From: an uncultured Clostridia bacterium
GTDB lineage: Bacteria > Bacillota > Clostridia > Lachnospirales > CAG-274
DNA: 34,788 nt
Assembly: GCA_947631975.1 (NCBI GenBank)
Contig: CANRNM010000006.1
Span: 1-34,788 of the forward strand
Direction of reading: 5' to 3'
Part shown: positions 17,232 through 26,447 of the stretch, piece by piece
Numbering within the stretch: the stretch's first letter is position 1
Layout: the number at the start of each line of letters is the position of its first letter
Notes under the pieces: generated by a model
What the model was told of the DNA's origin: nothing
What the model saw: only the letters and a program-made list of their open reading frames with translations
The model's database searches: none
Program-made: the position numbers and the translations under genes

Positions 17232-19022
17232 TTATTCATATACCATTTCCTGCTTGCTCACATTGCTGGGATCCGTCATTATCCTGTCGTAGATATATAT
17301 ATTGGTGTTATAGCCGGGGTCGAGTATCGTGTGAGTGCTGTTTGAGACCGAATTTGTGAGATTTATGGTCCTGAACTCGGCAATACCCGTATTTACAACA
17401 TATATGCCCTTGGTATTGAGCACATCGGATATGACAAAGGTGTCCTCGCCGTCGGGTATGCGTATGGTGTCGCCGACATTTATAACGCCCATCTGGACGG
17501 GAGTGTAGCAATAATTGCCGTCATCGGGGTCGTTGCCCGATATGCTCACGGCAACCTTTGAAGTGCCGTTTTCCGTAACCTTGAGCACATTTCCGTCGGA
17601 GTCCACATAGCTTACGGGTATCTTCATGAGCGTTTCCTCAACTATGGCGTTATTGGGTATCTTAAAGCCCGTGCCGGTGCTCTCGGTCTCTATTATGACA
17701 TTTCTCATATTCATAAAGTCCGCCATATCCCTTGTGAGCCTTAAAATAACGAAGCTTTCGCCCTTGCCTAAGTCCTTTATGTCGTATACCACAGCATCAA
17801 GCTTATGCTTCTTGCCCTCGTTGTCCTTTACATAGACTGTAACGGGATCGTCCTTTTCCCACTCGTCCATATAGTCGTTGGGAATATACGAAACTATATA
17901 CCATATGTTGGAGTCCACAAGCTTGAACGCGGGGTCTCCCGCCTTGACATTGCTTCTGAAGCTGCTCTGCGCCCTTATGGTGTCGTCCATTCTGTTCTTG
18001 GGTATCTCTGCCATATTATCGGGCGTGAACTCGTCTTCCATGCCGTCGATATAATATGAAACTATACCGCTCTGTTCCGCCGTGAGATTGCTTATGTTCT
18101 CGTTGAGCTTGCTTTCCTGCTCCTTTTTCTGCGATACAAGGTCGCTTATGGCGCTGCTGTCCTCCGTGAGGAGGTATTGATTCCTTGTGTCGAGCTGTTT
18201 TGAAACAGTGTTTTCAAGCTCATATATATTGCCCAGCTTCATGTAGGCGTAGTCCATGGCATTTTCGTCAATGGTATTTTTTATCTGCGCGTTATATTTC
18301 TTTATGTCCTCGGAATATACGGAAATATCCTTTCTCTCGGACTGTATTTTCATTATCTGTTCGTTTATGCTGTCAAGGCTCGACTGCATCTGCTCTACGA
18401 CAGCCTTATCCTTTATGCTGCATACGACCGTACCTTTTTTGACCTTTTCGCCGTCCGCCGCATCATAGGATATGACTCCGCCCTTGTCCGCCTTATAAAC
18501 CTTCTCGCTCCTGACTATAACGGCATTTGCGGACTTGGGCGTGTCCACGGTGCCGTATGAAAGCACATCGAAGCTTACTGCCTTCTTGGAGAAGAAATTT
18601 ATTGGCTGAGCTATTATATATATAAAGAACACCGCAAAAATAAACATTATTATGGGCTGTATCGCCTTGTTGCGCTTTTTTGAAACGGTCTCGTTGGATA
18701 TAATCCTGGCGTCGCTTTTTTTGCCTCCCTTTACAAGGGAGAAAAGATTGCCCACAGCTCTGCCCGCAGAGGGCACAAGTCCGCTCCTGCGTTTTTTAGA
18801 GCCGTTTTTTTTGGCTCCGCCCGTTCTTTCGTCGGCGCGGTCTGTATTGCCGTAGCCGTTGCGTTCGTTAAAATATCTGAATGAGCTCTCCTGCGAAATG
18901 CTCCGTCTGTCCTCCCTCTTGGGAAGGTCGGGGAGAGTTCTTCTCCTGTTCTGCGGGGTAGTATTTTTTGTTTTAAAGGAGCTTATAGTGTTGTTCTTTC
19001 TGCCCTTATCGTTTTTCGGCAC
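17232..19022 (-). CDS. HlyD-like membrane fusion/adaptor protein with long basic cytoplasmic N-terminus (GTG start)
   Basis: Single TM (IQPIIMFIFAVFFIYIIAQPINFF), then lipoyl-like segment ADKGGVISYDAADGEKVKKGTVVCSI and coiled coil. Start chosen at GTG 19022 because AAGGGAGG lies 8 nt upstream; the longer ORF call lacks an SD. Confidence 0.8.
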   Translation of the reverse strand: MPKNDKGRKNNTISSFKTKNTTPQNRRRTLPDLPKREDRRSISQESSFRYFNERNGYGNTDRADERTGGAKKNGSKKRRSGLVPSAGRAVGNLFSLVKGGKKSDARIISNETVSKKRNKAIQPIIMFIFAVFFIYIIAQPINFFSKKAVSFDVLSYGTVDTPKSANAVIVRSEKVYKADKGGVISYDAADGEKVKKGTVVCSIKDKAVVEQMQSSLDSINEQIMKIQSERKDISVYSEDIKKYNAQIKNTIDENAMDYAYMKLGNIYELENTVSKQLDTRNQYLLTEDSSAISDLVSQKKEQESKLNENISNLTAEQSGIVSYYIDGMEDEFTPDNMAEIPKNRMDDTIRAQSSFRSNVKAGDPAFKLVDSNIWYIVSYIPNDYMDEWEKDDPVTVYVKDNEGKKHKLDAVVYDIKDLGKGESFVILRLTRDMADFMNMRNVIIETESTGTGFKIPNNAIVEETLMKIPVSYVDSDGNVLKVTENGTSKVAVSISGNDPDDGNYCYTPVQMGVINVGDTIRIPDGEDTFVISDVLNTKGIYVVNTGIAEFRTINLTNSVSNSTHTILDPGYNTNIYIYDRIMTDPSNVSKQEMVYE

Positions 19023-19113
19023 AGCTTTTACCTCCCTTAAACTTGATAACGGGTCATAATTTACGGCTTGGTTTAATATAATATCAGCATAGAGCCGACG
19101 GGGGACGCAAGCC

Positions 19114-20040
19114 ATAAAAAAGACTATATCTACATATATTATAACAATATTTGCTGTAATTTTCAATCTAATTATACTGTTTTTTCCCAAAGAAATTATG
19201 CTCGCGGTCAAAAAAGGGCTTTTGCTTTGGTCGGGCTATGCGCTTCCTGCCCTTCTGCCCTTTATGATAGGAATAAATCTGCTTAAGGCTACGCCCTTTC
19301 CCATACTGCTTTCAAGGCTTTTAAAGCCCGTGGGCAAAAGGCTGGGACTGGGAAGCTACGGAATGTTTGCCGTGGTATGCGGTTTTCTCTCGGGCTATCC
19401 CATGGGCGCAAAGCTTGTGAGCGAGCTCTATAACGAAGGACGGCTCACAAAAAATGAAGCTCAATATCTGCTTTCATTCACAAACAACTCGGGGCCTCTT
19501 TTTATAATAGGCACAATAGGCGCGGGACTTCTGGAAAGCAGAAAATGCGGGTATTTTCTTCTTGCGGTGCATATTTTATCCGCTCTTGCAATAGGGCTTG
19601 CGCTCCCAAAGCCAAAAGCCCGAAGCATGCCCGTAAAGGCAAAATACGCGGAAAACGCGGGAGCGGAGCTTAAAAATGCCATATATAACGGCATAGAAGC
19701 CATAGTGCTTGTGGGCGGATACATAATATTCTTTTCGGTGATATGCTCGGTATTTGAAAGCCTGCTTAAAAGATACAATATAAACAATTTACTGCGCTGC
19801 GTGCTTTACGGCATGCTGGAGATAACAAACGGCTGCAGCGTCATAAAAGACACGGGCTGTATGTCGCTTGCGGTAATAAGCCTTATAACAGGCTTCGGCG
19901 GGCTTTCGATACACTCGCAGAGCATAGGCTATATATCGGGGACAGACCTTTCGGCAGCAAAATATATGCTCTCAAAAGCCGCGCAGGGATGCGTTGCCTT
20001 CGCCTTATCCCTGGCTTTTTATCCCCTTGTATTTTGCTGA
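19114..20040 (+). CDS. ylbJ: Sporulation integral membrane protein YlbJ, with a possible ATA start at 19114 (first ATG is 19198)
   Basis: LLPFMIGINLL, GFLSGYPMGAKLVSELYNEGRLTKNEAQYLLSFTNNSGPLFIIGTIGAGLL motifs; frame open upstream of ATG 19198 back to a TAG at 19090-19092. Confidence 0.8.
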   Translation: MKKTISTYIITIFAVIFNLIILFFPKEIMLAVKKGLLLWSGYALPALLPFMIGINLLKATPFPILLSRLLKPVGKRLGLGSYGMFAVVCGFLSGYPMGAKLVSELYNEGRLTKNEAQYLLSFTNNSGPLFIIGTIGAGLLESRKCGYFLLAVHILSALAIGLALPKPKARSMPVKAKYAENAGAELKNAIYNGIEAIVLVGGYIIFFSVICSVFESLLKRYNINNLLRCVLYGMLEITNGCSVIKDTGCMSLAVISLITGFGGLSIHSQSIGYISGTDLSAAKYMLSKAAQGCVAFALSLAFYPLVFC

Positions 20041-20065
20041 AAGCACATATGTATAAATACACAAC

Positions 20066-20090
20066 AAGGGTGTCGAACATCGGCACCCTT
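20066..20090. terminator. Intergenic hairpin between convergent ylbJ and the ATPase-like gene
   Basis: AAGGGTGTCG-AACA-TCGGCACCCTT near-perfect stem (weak T-tract). Confidence 0.45.
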
Positions 20091-20108
20091 AAAGCTTTAT
20101 GGTTTTGT

Positions 20109-20654
20109 TCAGTTTTCTCCGCCCTCATAGGGAAGCGCAGGAACCTGCGCCGCAAGGTCTCTGAGAGCCTCTCTTTCGCTGAAAATAGCATCGGTCTCAT
20201 CCGAAAGGAAGTTGAGAACATTTGTAGTGCGCTTGCTGAAGTTTTCAAGCACTGCCTTTATCTGGCTTTCGGTGTTTTCAAGCATCTTGTCGGCATATTC
20301 TATTGCGCCGAGACGCATATCCTCAGCCCTGTTTCTGGCATCGTTTATAATAGCCTCCGCTTCTTCCTGAGCCCTTCTTGTTATTTCATGCTCCTGGGTC
20401 ATCTTTTCAGCCGTTTCGTTGGCTGTGTTTATAAGTCCCTGAGCGCTGACATGAGCGTTTTCTATAATGGATTCGCTGTTGTGGACTATTCTCTGAGCCT
20501 GCTTTATCTCCTGAGGGAGAGCAAGGCGTATTTCCTCTATTATGCTGAATATTTCTTCCTTAGAAACTCTTACATTTGACGATAAAGGCACCTGCTTTGC
20601 CTTCTCCATCATATCCTCGAGATTATCCAAAAGAGTGTAAACCGATTTTTCCAT
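20109..20654 (-). CDS. Coiled-coil protein resembling ATP synthase subunit B-like proteins
   Basis: AQEEAEAIINDARNRAEDMRLGAIEYADKMLENTESQIKAVLENF helical pattern; immediately downstream of coaD. Confidence 0.6.
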   Translation of the reverse strand: MEKSVYTLLDNLEDMMEKAKQVPLSSNVRVSKEEIFSIIEEIRLALPQEIKQAQRIVHNSESIIENAHVSAQGLINTANETAEKMTQEHEITRRAQEEAEAIINDARNRAEDMRLGAIEYADKMLENTESQIKAVLENFSKRTTNVLNFLSDETDAIFSEREALRDLAAQVPALPYEGGEN

Positions 20655-20656
20655 TT

Positions 20657-21166
20657 TTAAATTCCTCCTGATTTCTGCATACCTTGGGTCTTAACGACCT
20701 TTTTATATATTTCGTCTTTTATAATACGGGGAACCATATTGTCTATGTTTCCGCCGAATAATGCAATTTCTTTTACCTGACTGGAACTGAAGAACAGGTA
20801 TTGAGTATCCGCCGATATAAACAGCGTTTCTATATCACTGTCAAGCGAACGATTTGTAAGTGCCATTTGAAATTCATAGGAAAAATCCGTAACTCCTCTT
20901 AAGCCCCTTACCACTATATTTGAACCGACGCTTTTTGCAAAGTCTACAAGCAGTCCCGAAAAGGACCTGACCTCTATATCCGGCTTATCCTTTAATATAA
21001 GCTCCAGATGCTTGACTCTTTCCTCCACCGTGAACATGGGCATTTTGGACGGATTGTCAAGCACGGCGACTATGAGCTTGTCGCAGAGCTTGGACGCCCT
21101 TTCTATAATGTCCAGATGTCCGTTGGTAACGGGATCAAAGCTGCCGGGATAAACAGCAATATGCAT
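20657..21166 (-). CDS. coaD: Phosphopantetheine adenylyltransferase
   Basis: MHIAVYPGSFDPVTNGHLDIIERASKLCDKLIVAV; VVRGLRGVTDFSYEFQMALTNRSLD. Confidence 0.96.
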   Translation of the reverse strand: MHIAVYPGSFDPVTNGHLDIIERASKLCDKLIVAVLDNPSKMPMFTVEERVKHLELILKDKPDIEVRSFSGLLVDFAKSVGSNIVVRGLRGVTDFSYEFQMALTNRSLDSDIETLFISADTQYLFFSSSQVKEIALFGGNIDNMVPRIIKDEIYKKVVKTQGMQKSGGI

Positions 21167-21190
21167 TGTACTCCTCCATCTGCTTTATCG

Positions 21191-21754
21191 TTATTCTTTC
21201 CAAGAAAAGAAAACCATTTTTGTTGTTTTGTAATCCTTTATTCTTTTTAGCTCCAGACCCTCGGGCGACGGTATTTCCTCCCCGGAGGATATTTCCGCGA
21301 CTATATAGCCGTCGGGAGCCAATATTTTTGCCTCCGCTATATATGTAAGCGTTTGCTGTGTGTAGCCCTTTCCGTAGGGCGCATCCATAAAAATTATGTC
21401 AAATGAAGCCCTGTCTCTTGAAAGCCTCATGACCGCCGCGCGCACGTCGCAGCCCAGCACCTCGGCATTGTTGTCGAGCTTCACCGCCCTTATGTTGTCC
21501 TTTATGACGGAAAGGCTGTTTTTGTCGCTGTCCACAAACACCGCTTTTTCGGCGCCTCTTGAAAGCGCCTCTATGCCTATGGCTCCGCTTCCGCTGAAAA
21601 GGTCGAGAAAACGGCAGCCGTAAATATCGGGAGCGAGTATGTTGAATAACGACTCTTTTATTCTATCCGTTGTGGGGCGTGTTGTCAAGCCCTTAGGCGC
21701 TTTTAGCTTATGACCTCTTGCGCAGCCGGATATAACTCTCATATATTTCCTCAC
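21191..21754 (-). CDS. rsmD: 16S rRNA (guanine(966)-N2)-methyltransferase RsmD
   Basis: RPTTDRIKESLFNIL, FLDLFSGSGAIGIEALSRGA, FMDAPYGKGY motifs. Confidence 0.94.
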   Translation of the reverse strand: MRKYMRVISGCARGHKLKAPKGLTTRPTTDRIKESLFNILAPDIYGCRFLDLFSGSGAIGIEALSRGAEKAVFVDSDKNSLSVIKDNIRAVKLDNNAEVLGCDVRAAVMRLSRDRASFDIIFMDAPYGKGYTQQTLTYIAEAKILAPDGYIVAEISSGEEIPSPEGLELKRIKDYKTTKMVFFSWKE

Positions 21755-21872
21755 CTTTATTTTGAAATTAAGGGCGTTTTATGTATGAGGTAAAATCCCT
21801 CATTCTGCCAAACCGTCTTTACACATATACTATTTTAACAGAAAAAAACGATTAAGTAAACACTTTATTTCA

Positions 21873-23924
21873 TTATAAGCAAATTTTTTTTATTTTTGAG
21901 GTAAAAATTTCATAAATTTCGGACTTTAGTCGTGAATTTTCTACAGATTTAAGCTCCTTATCCCCGCTGTATATGTCTATTGCGACAGACCTGACCTCTC
22001 CGAGTATGTCTATGTCCTTATAAAGATTTGCAATTTTAAACTCGGGAAGACCGTGCTGTCTTGTGCCGAAAAAGTCGCCGGGACCTCTGAGCGTGAGGTC
22101 TTTTTCGGAAATGACGAAGCCGTCGTTTGTGCCGCACATTATTTTGAGCCTTTCTTTGGCAAGCTTTGTCTTGGAATCGCTTACGAGCACGCAATAGCTC
22201 TTGTCGCTTCCCCTGCCCACTCTGCCTCTCAGCTGATGAAGGGCGGACAAGCCGAAGCGTTCGGCATTTTCAACTATCATAAGGCTTGCGTTTGGCACAT
22301 TTATGCCCACCTCTATGGCCGTGGTGGATATGAGCACATCTATATCGCCCCGCGCAAAGCTCTCCATTATGTCCTGCTTTTCGTCATTTTTCAGCCTGCC
22401 GTGTACGCAGGCTATGCGAAGCCCCGTAAGTATGCCGTTCTTGAGCTCCTGTGTATAGCTGAGCACGGAGCGGAGCTCGGCGTTGTCGTTTTCTTCTATC
22501 ATGGGGCATATGATATAAGCCTGCCTGCCCTTTGCCACCTCTTTTTTTATGAAAGCATAAAGGCGCCGATAATAGCTGTGGTCAACGGCAAATGTATCTA
22601 TCTTCTGCCTGCCCGGCGGAAGCTCGTCTATAACGGATATGTCCATATCGCCGTAGAGTATGAGCGCAAGCGTTCGGGGTATGGGCGTTGCCGTCATAAC
22701 GAGCACATGGGGCTCGTCCCCTTTTTCGGAGAGCTTTTCTCTCTGCCTCACGCCGAAACGATGCTGTTCGTCTGTTATGACAAGTCCCAAATCGGCATAT
22801 TCCACCCTATCCTGTATGAGGGCGTGCGTACCTATTATGATTTTGCTCTCGCCCGAGCTTATCCTTCTGTAAGCATCGTCCTTTTCTTTTTTCTTAAGAC
22901 CGCTTGTGAGTATGTCGCACTTTATGCCAAAAGGAGAAAAAAGCCTTTCAAAGCTCTTGAAGTGCTGATTTGCAAGCACATCCGTAGGCGCCATAAGCAC
23001 AGCCTGATATCCGTTGACTGCGGCAATATAAGCGCTTATCATGGCAAGAGCCGTCTTGCCCGAGCCCACGTCGCCCTGTATTAGCCTGTTCATAACGCAG
23101 CCCTTTTTGAAATCGGATATTATCTCCGAAAGCACCTTTTTCTGCGCATTTGTAAGCCCAAAGCCAAGCTGTGATAAAACGGGCGATATATCGAAATTAT
23201 TTATTTTGACCCTGCTTTTTTTGGAGCATATATTCCCTTTGAGCTCCAGAAGGCGGAGCTGAAGAAACAGAAGCTCGTCAAAGACAAGCCTTCTTCTCGC
23301 CTTAAAGAAAGCCTCGTCATTCTCGGGAAAGTGGATATTTCTTACGGCAAATTCCCGCGAACAGAGAGAATGTTCATCAAGCACATAGCGAGGCATATAT
23401 TCCTCAAAGCCTCCGTCCACGCCGTCCAGAGCGTCCTTTATACAGCCTCTTATTATCTTCTGCGACATTTTGGCAGGCACTCTGTAAACGGGCACTATCC
23501 TGCCCGTATTGAGGCTTACCGCGTTTGCGCTCTCGTAATCCGGGCTTTCAAACTGAAGTCTGCCCATTCTTTCGGACACCCTTCCCGTGAAGCTGTATTC
23601 TATGCCGAGGGCAAGCTGATTTTTTATGTAGGGCTGATTGAACCACACGCAGACTATGCTCCCCGTGCCGTCTGAAATGACGGCGCTCACTACCGTGAGC
23701 GTTCTGGTGCGTCTTGCCTCGGGAGCGCGCATTATTCTGCCCTTTACGGTATATGTGCCTCCCGCCTCCAGCTCGCTGACGGGAGTTATGACGCTCCTGT
23801 CCTCGTAATCCCGCGGATAATAGCTTATGAGGTCGTCAACGGTCTCTATACCCATATTGCCGAACTGCTTTGCTCTGGCTTCGCCTATATTCTTTACTGT
23901 ACGTATGCTGTCGGAAGCCTTCAT
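21873..23924 (-). CDS. recG: ATP-dependent DNA helicase RecG
   Basis: RLIQGDVGSGKTALAMISAY, TDEQHRFGVRQREKL, MTATPIPRTLALILYGDMDISVIDELPPGRQ, HQLRGRVGRG. Confidence 0.96.
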   Translation of the reverse strand: MKASDSIRTVKNIGEARAKQFGNMGIETVDDLISYYPRDYEDRSVITPVSELEAGGTYTVKGRIMRAPEARRTRTLTVVSAVISDGTGSIVCVWFNQPYIKNQLALGIEYSFTGRVSERMGRLQFESPDYESANAVSLNTGRIVPVYRVPAKMSQKIIRGCIKDALDGVDGGFEEYMPRYVLDEHSLCSREFAVRNIHFPENDEAFFKARRRLVFDELLFLQLRLLELKGNICSKKSRVKINNFDISPVLSQLGFGLTNAQKKVLSEIISDFKKGCVMNRLIQGDVGSGKTALAMISAYIAAVNGYQAVLMAPTDVLANQHFKSFERLFSPFGIKCDILTSGLKKKEKDDAYRRISSGESKIIIGTHALIQDRVEYADLGLVITDEQHRFGVRQREKLSEKGDEPHVLVMTATPIPRTLALILYGDMDISVIDELPPGRQKIDTFAVDHSYYRRLYAFIKKEVAKGRQAYIICPMIEENDNAELRSVLSYTQELKNGILTGLRIACVHGRLKNDEKQDIMESFARGDIDVLISTTAIEVGINVPNASLMIVENAERFGLSALHQLRGRVGRGSDKSYCVLVSDSKTKLAKERLKIMCGTNDGFVISEKDLTLRGPGDFFGTRQHGLPEFKIANLYKDIDILGEVRSVAIDIYSGDKELKSVENSRLKSEIYEIFTSKIKKICL

Positions 23925-23925
23925 A

Positions 23926-24648
23926 TTATTCCACACCTATCACATAATCATAGTCCATATTGCAAGCGCAGTGTATCTCCGTGTCTGCGTCCCCGTATTT
24001 ATCGGAGAGGGAGGATACTATGCTTTCAGCCGTCTGTCTTTCGGCGTTTTTGCCGTAATAAACGGCTATGACCGCTATATCCCTACCCGATGTTATCATA
24101 TCCGCAAGCCTAAGAGCGCACGCCGCCGCGTCCTCGTCCGATGTGAGCTCCGAGCCCTCGGATATGCCCGAAAATTTTCCGTCCTTTAATGTAACTATGC
24201 CCACAAGCTCAAAGCCCGACTTTATTTTTTCCAGAAGCTCCTCGCCTTCAAGCGAAAGCAAGGCTTCTTCTTTTTCGGGCGGAGCTGTCTGCTCGGATAT
24301 GACGCTGTGCCTTATGCCTTCTATTATGGTCCTTACACTCTCCGTTTTAATTCCCGCGCCTTCGAGGGCTTCCTTTACCGAGGAGCACACTCTGCCGCCC
24401 GTTTCGTTCATATCGGCGCCGTATTCCGCAATGATATGCATCACAACGCTCACGCCGCCGCTCTTGGGTATGGACACATCCACTCCCTTCAAAGCGCTTT
24501 CCCGCTTTAACATTCCCGACAGTCCGCCCTTTAGAGCGCCCGCGGACATACCCGCCACGCCCTCGCATGAAAGAGCAGAAAGCGAGGCTATCTCGGCTAT
24601 GGCTTTTTTGCTTATTCCCGTGTTATCACTGCTTTTAAAAATACTCAT
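23926..24648 (-). CDS. Asp23/Gls24 (YloU-like) domain fused to a FakA/YloV-like C-terminal domain
   Basis: N-term GISKKAIAEIASLSALSCEGVAGMSAG...VSVVMHIIAEYGADMNETGGRVCSSVKEALE (Asp23); C-term VGIVTLKDGKFSGISEG...IAVIAVYYGKNAERQTAESIVSSLSDKYGDADTEIHCACNMDYDYVIGVE (FakA-like ending). No DhaL domain between. Confidence 0.75.
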   Translation of the reverse strand: MSIFKSSDNTGISKKAIAEIASLSALSCEGVAGMSAGALKGGLSGMLKRESALKGVDVSIPKSGGVSVVMHIIAEYGADMNETGGRVCSSVKEALEGAGIKTESVRTIIEGIRHSVISEQTAPPEKEEALLSLEGEELLEKIKSGFELVGIVTLKDGKFSGISEGSELTSDEDAAACALRLADMITSGRDIAVIAVYYGKNAERQTAESIVSSLSDKYGDADTEIHCACNMDYDYVIGVE

Positions 24649-24791
24649 ATCTTACCCTCCGTTTTAAGGCAGCGTTACATATAAATTGACGGCAAAGCCG
24701 TCGGCTGTAATTAAAAGTATACACTAATTTGCCCGTTTTATCAAGATTTTTAGCTTAAATGAATAAAAAACAAAAATTAAAAAAATTTTTC

Positions 24792-24820
24792 TTGCATTTA
24801 TTGTTGTTTTCTGATAGAAT
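24792..24820 (+). promoter_or_regulatory. Sigma-A promoter of rpmB
   Basis: TTGCAT (24792-24797), 17 bp, TAGAAT (24815-24820). Confidence 0.65.
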
Positions 24821-24856
24821 ATATAGCGATAGCAGTTAACTAAGGAGGTGTAATAG

Positions 24857-25072
24857 ATGGCAAAGTGTGAAATATGCAACAAGACTCAGCAGACGGGTCA
24901 TAGAATAAGCATAAGTCGTAGTCAGGTTTCAAGAAGAGCCAACAAGACTTGGAAATCAAACATCAAGAAAATCAAGATCGTTGAGGAAAACGGCAATGTT
25001 AAGTCGATAAACATCTGTGCAAGATGCCTCAGAACGGGTACTCATAAGGGTACTATAACTCGCGCGATCTGA
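24857..25072 (+). CDS. rpmB: 50S ribosomal protein L28
   Basis: AKCEICNKTQQTGHRISISRSQVSRRANKTWKSNIKKIKI; SD AAGGAGGTG. Confidence 0.95.
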   Translation: MAKCEICNKTQQTGHRISISRSQVSRRANKTWKSNIKKIKIVEENGNVKSINICARCLRTGTHKGTITRAI

Positions 25073-25108
25073 TTTCACTCAAAAAGCTTTAAATATTGAT
25101 CAATGTTT

Positions 25109-25146
25109 AAAATAAAACGCTCCTTAAAAAGGGAGCGTTTTATTTT
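25109..25146. terminator. Bidirectional terminator between rpmB and the zinc-ribbon gene
   Basis: Perfect 15-bp stem AAAATAAAACGCTCC / GGAGCGTTTTATTTT. Confidence 0.85.
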
Positions 25147-25517
25147 TAAATCAATTCCGGATAAAGTGTTGTGAAAACTATAACAGCCACAATGACCGTG
25201 AGAATAACAGCCACCGTAAAAAGCATTATTTTTTTGCCCCTTGATACATGCTCCAGAAATATATCGTCCTCCGTTATGACCTTCGGCGCGCTTTCGGGAG
25301 TATTTACGGCAGCGCTTTCTTCCGTTGTTGCTTCGCTGCCGTCCATGCCGGAGCCGTCCCCATCGTCCGAATAGGCTGAAATTTCTTCTCCGCCTTCGGC
25401 ATATTCGGGCTCGGCTGTGTTCACCGTCCTTATCTCGTCCTCCGCCACAAGCTTTCCGCAGTAACGGCAATATCTCGAATTATCGTCTATCTGCTCTCCG
25501 CAGTGCATACAATACAT
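25146..25517 (-). CDS. Zinc-ribbon membrane protein of unknown function
   Basis: MYCMHCGEQIDDNSRYCRYCGKLV (two CxxC), acidic linker, C-terminal TM (IMLFTVAVILTVIVAVIVFTTL). Confidence 0.8.
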   Translation of the reverse strand: MYCMHCGEQIDDNSRYCRYCGKLVAEDEIRTVNTAEPEYAEGGEEISAYSDDGDGSGMDGSEATTEESAAVNTPESAPKVITEDDIFLEHVSRGKKIMLFTVAVILTVIVAVIVFTTLYPELI

Positions 25518-25591
25518 ATAACGCCCTCCTTACATATGGCTTATGCTTTAAAGATATTTTAGCACCAAAACAACATTATGTAAATAGGCGC

Positions 25592-25620
25592 TTGAAAAAG
25601 AAAAAATATTTTGTTATCAT
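25592..25620 (+). promoter_or_regulatory. Sigma-A promoter of mazG
   Basis: TTGAAA (25592-25597), 17 bp, TATCAT (25615-25620). Confidence 0.6.
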
Positions 25621-25658
25621 ATAAAATAACGGCATAAAAAAACGGGAGAGACTTAACA

Positions 25659-26432
25659 ATGGAAAACACAAAGGGCAAAAAATACGATATAGAGAGCCTG
25701 AGAGCCGTTATGCAGGACCTTCTGGGCGAAAACGGCTGCGAATGGGACAAGGCGCAGGACCACAAAAGCCTCAAAAAATATCTTATAGAGGAATGTTACG
25801 AGGTGATAGATGCCATAGACAAGGACGACGGCGAAAACCTATGCGAGGAGCTGGGCGACCTGCTCTTTCAGATAGTGTTTCACAGTTGTCTGGCGCAGAA
25901 GGAGGGTCTTTTTGACTTTGACGACGTTACGGACGGCATAACAAGAAAAATGATACAAAGACACCCTCATGTGTTCGCAGACGCCCATTATAACGATAAA
26001 GATGACATAAATGAAAAATGGGAGAGCATAAAAAAGCAGGAAAAGGGTTATAAAAGTAATATGGAAATAATAAAAAGCGTGCCCCGCTCCCTTCCCGCTC
26101 TTATGAGGAGCGTTAAAACTTTTTCAAAGGCAGGAGCAACGGGAGCATATACTCCCGACTACGATGAGCTGTGTAAAGAGAACACTCTGCTGTCGGAAAG
26201 TATTGCATCCCTCATTGACAGCAATAATATGGAAAAAATGGAATTAATTGGAAATTTTTTATTAAATTTATCACAAATTTCACATTTTTTACAAATAAAT
26301 GCCGAATTTTCCTTGACAAATGCCTTAGAAACATTTATAAATAGAATTGAGGACATTGAAAATACCAAAACAGCCGATGGGGGAATCAAAGAGGATACTG
26401 ATTCTAAGGCTGCGGAGGAAAAAACAAAATAA
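25659..26432 (+). CDS. mazG: Nucleoside triphosphate pyrophosphohydrolase MazG
   Basis: LLGENGCEWDKAQDHKSLKKYLIEECYEVIDAID, ENLCEELGDLLFQIVFHS, MIQRHPHVF. Confidence 0.93.
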   Translation: MENTKGKKYDIESLRAVMQDLLGENGCEWDKAQDHKSLKKYLIEECYEVIDAIDKDDGENLCEELGDLLFQIVFHSCLAQKEGLFDFDDVTDGITRKMIQRHPHVFADAHYNDKDDINEKWESIKKQEKGYKSNMEIIKSVPRSLPALMRSVKTFSKAGATGAYTPDYDELCKENTLLSESIASLIDSNNMEKMELIGNFLLNLSQISHFLQINAEFSLTNALETFINRIEDIENTKTADGGIKEDTDSKAAEEKTK

Positions 26433-26447
26433 AGGAGGACACTTTCA

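Noticed and set aside
17232-19022. HlyD-like protein as part of a type I secretion or RND system
   Set aside because: No ABC transporter, RND pump or outer-membrane partner is adjacent; a HlyD-like gene next to ylmE is plausible Clostridia gene order, so no system is claimed.
22053-23084. 343-aa plus-strand ORF opposite recG
   Set aside because: Antisense of the conserved helicase core; no independent evidence for coding.
25075-25470. 131-aa minus-strand ORF overlapping the zinc-ribbon gene
   Set aside because: Other frame of the same region; the 25146-25517 frame has CxxC-CxxC zinc ribbon and TM and an SD, and this ORF reads through the terminator.
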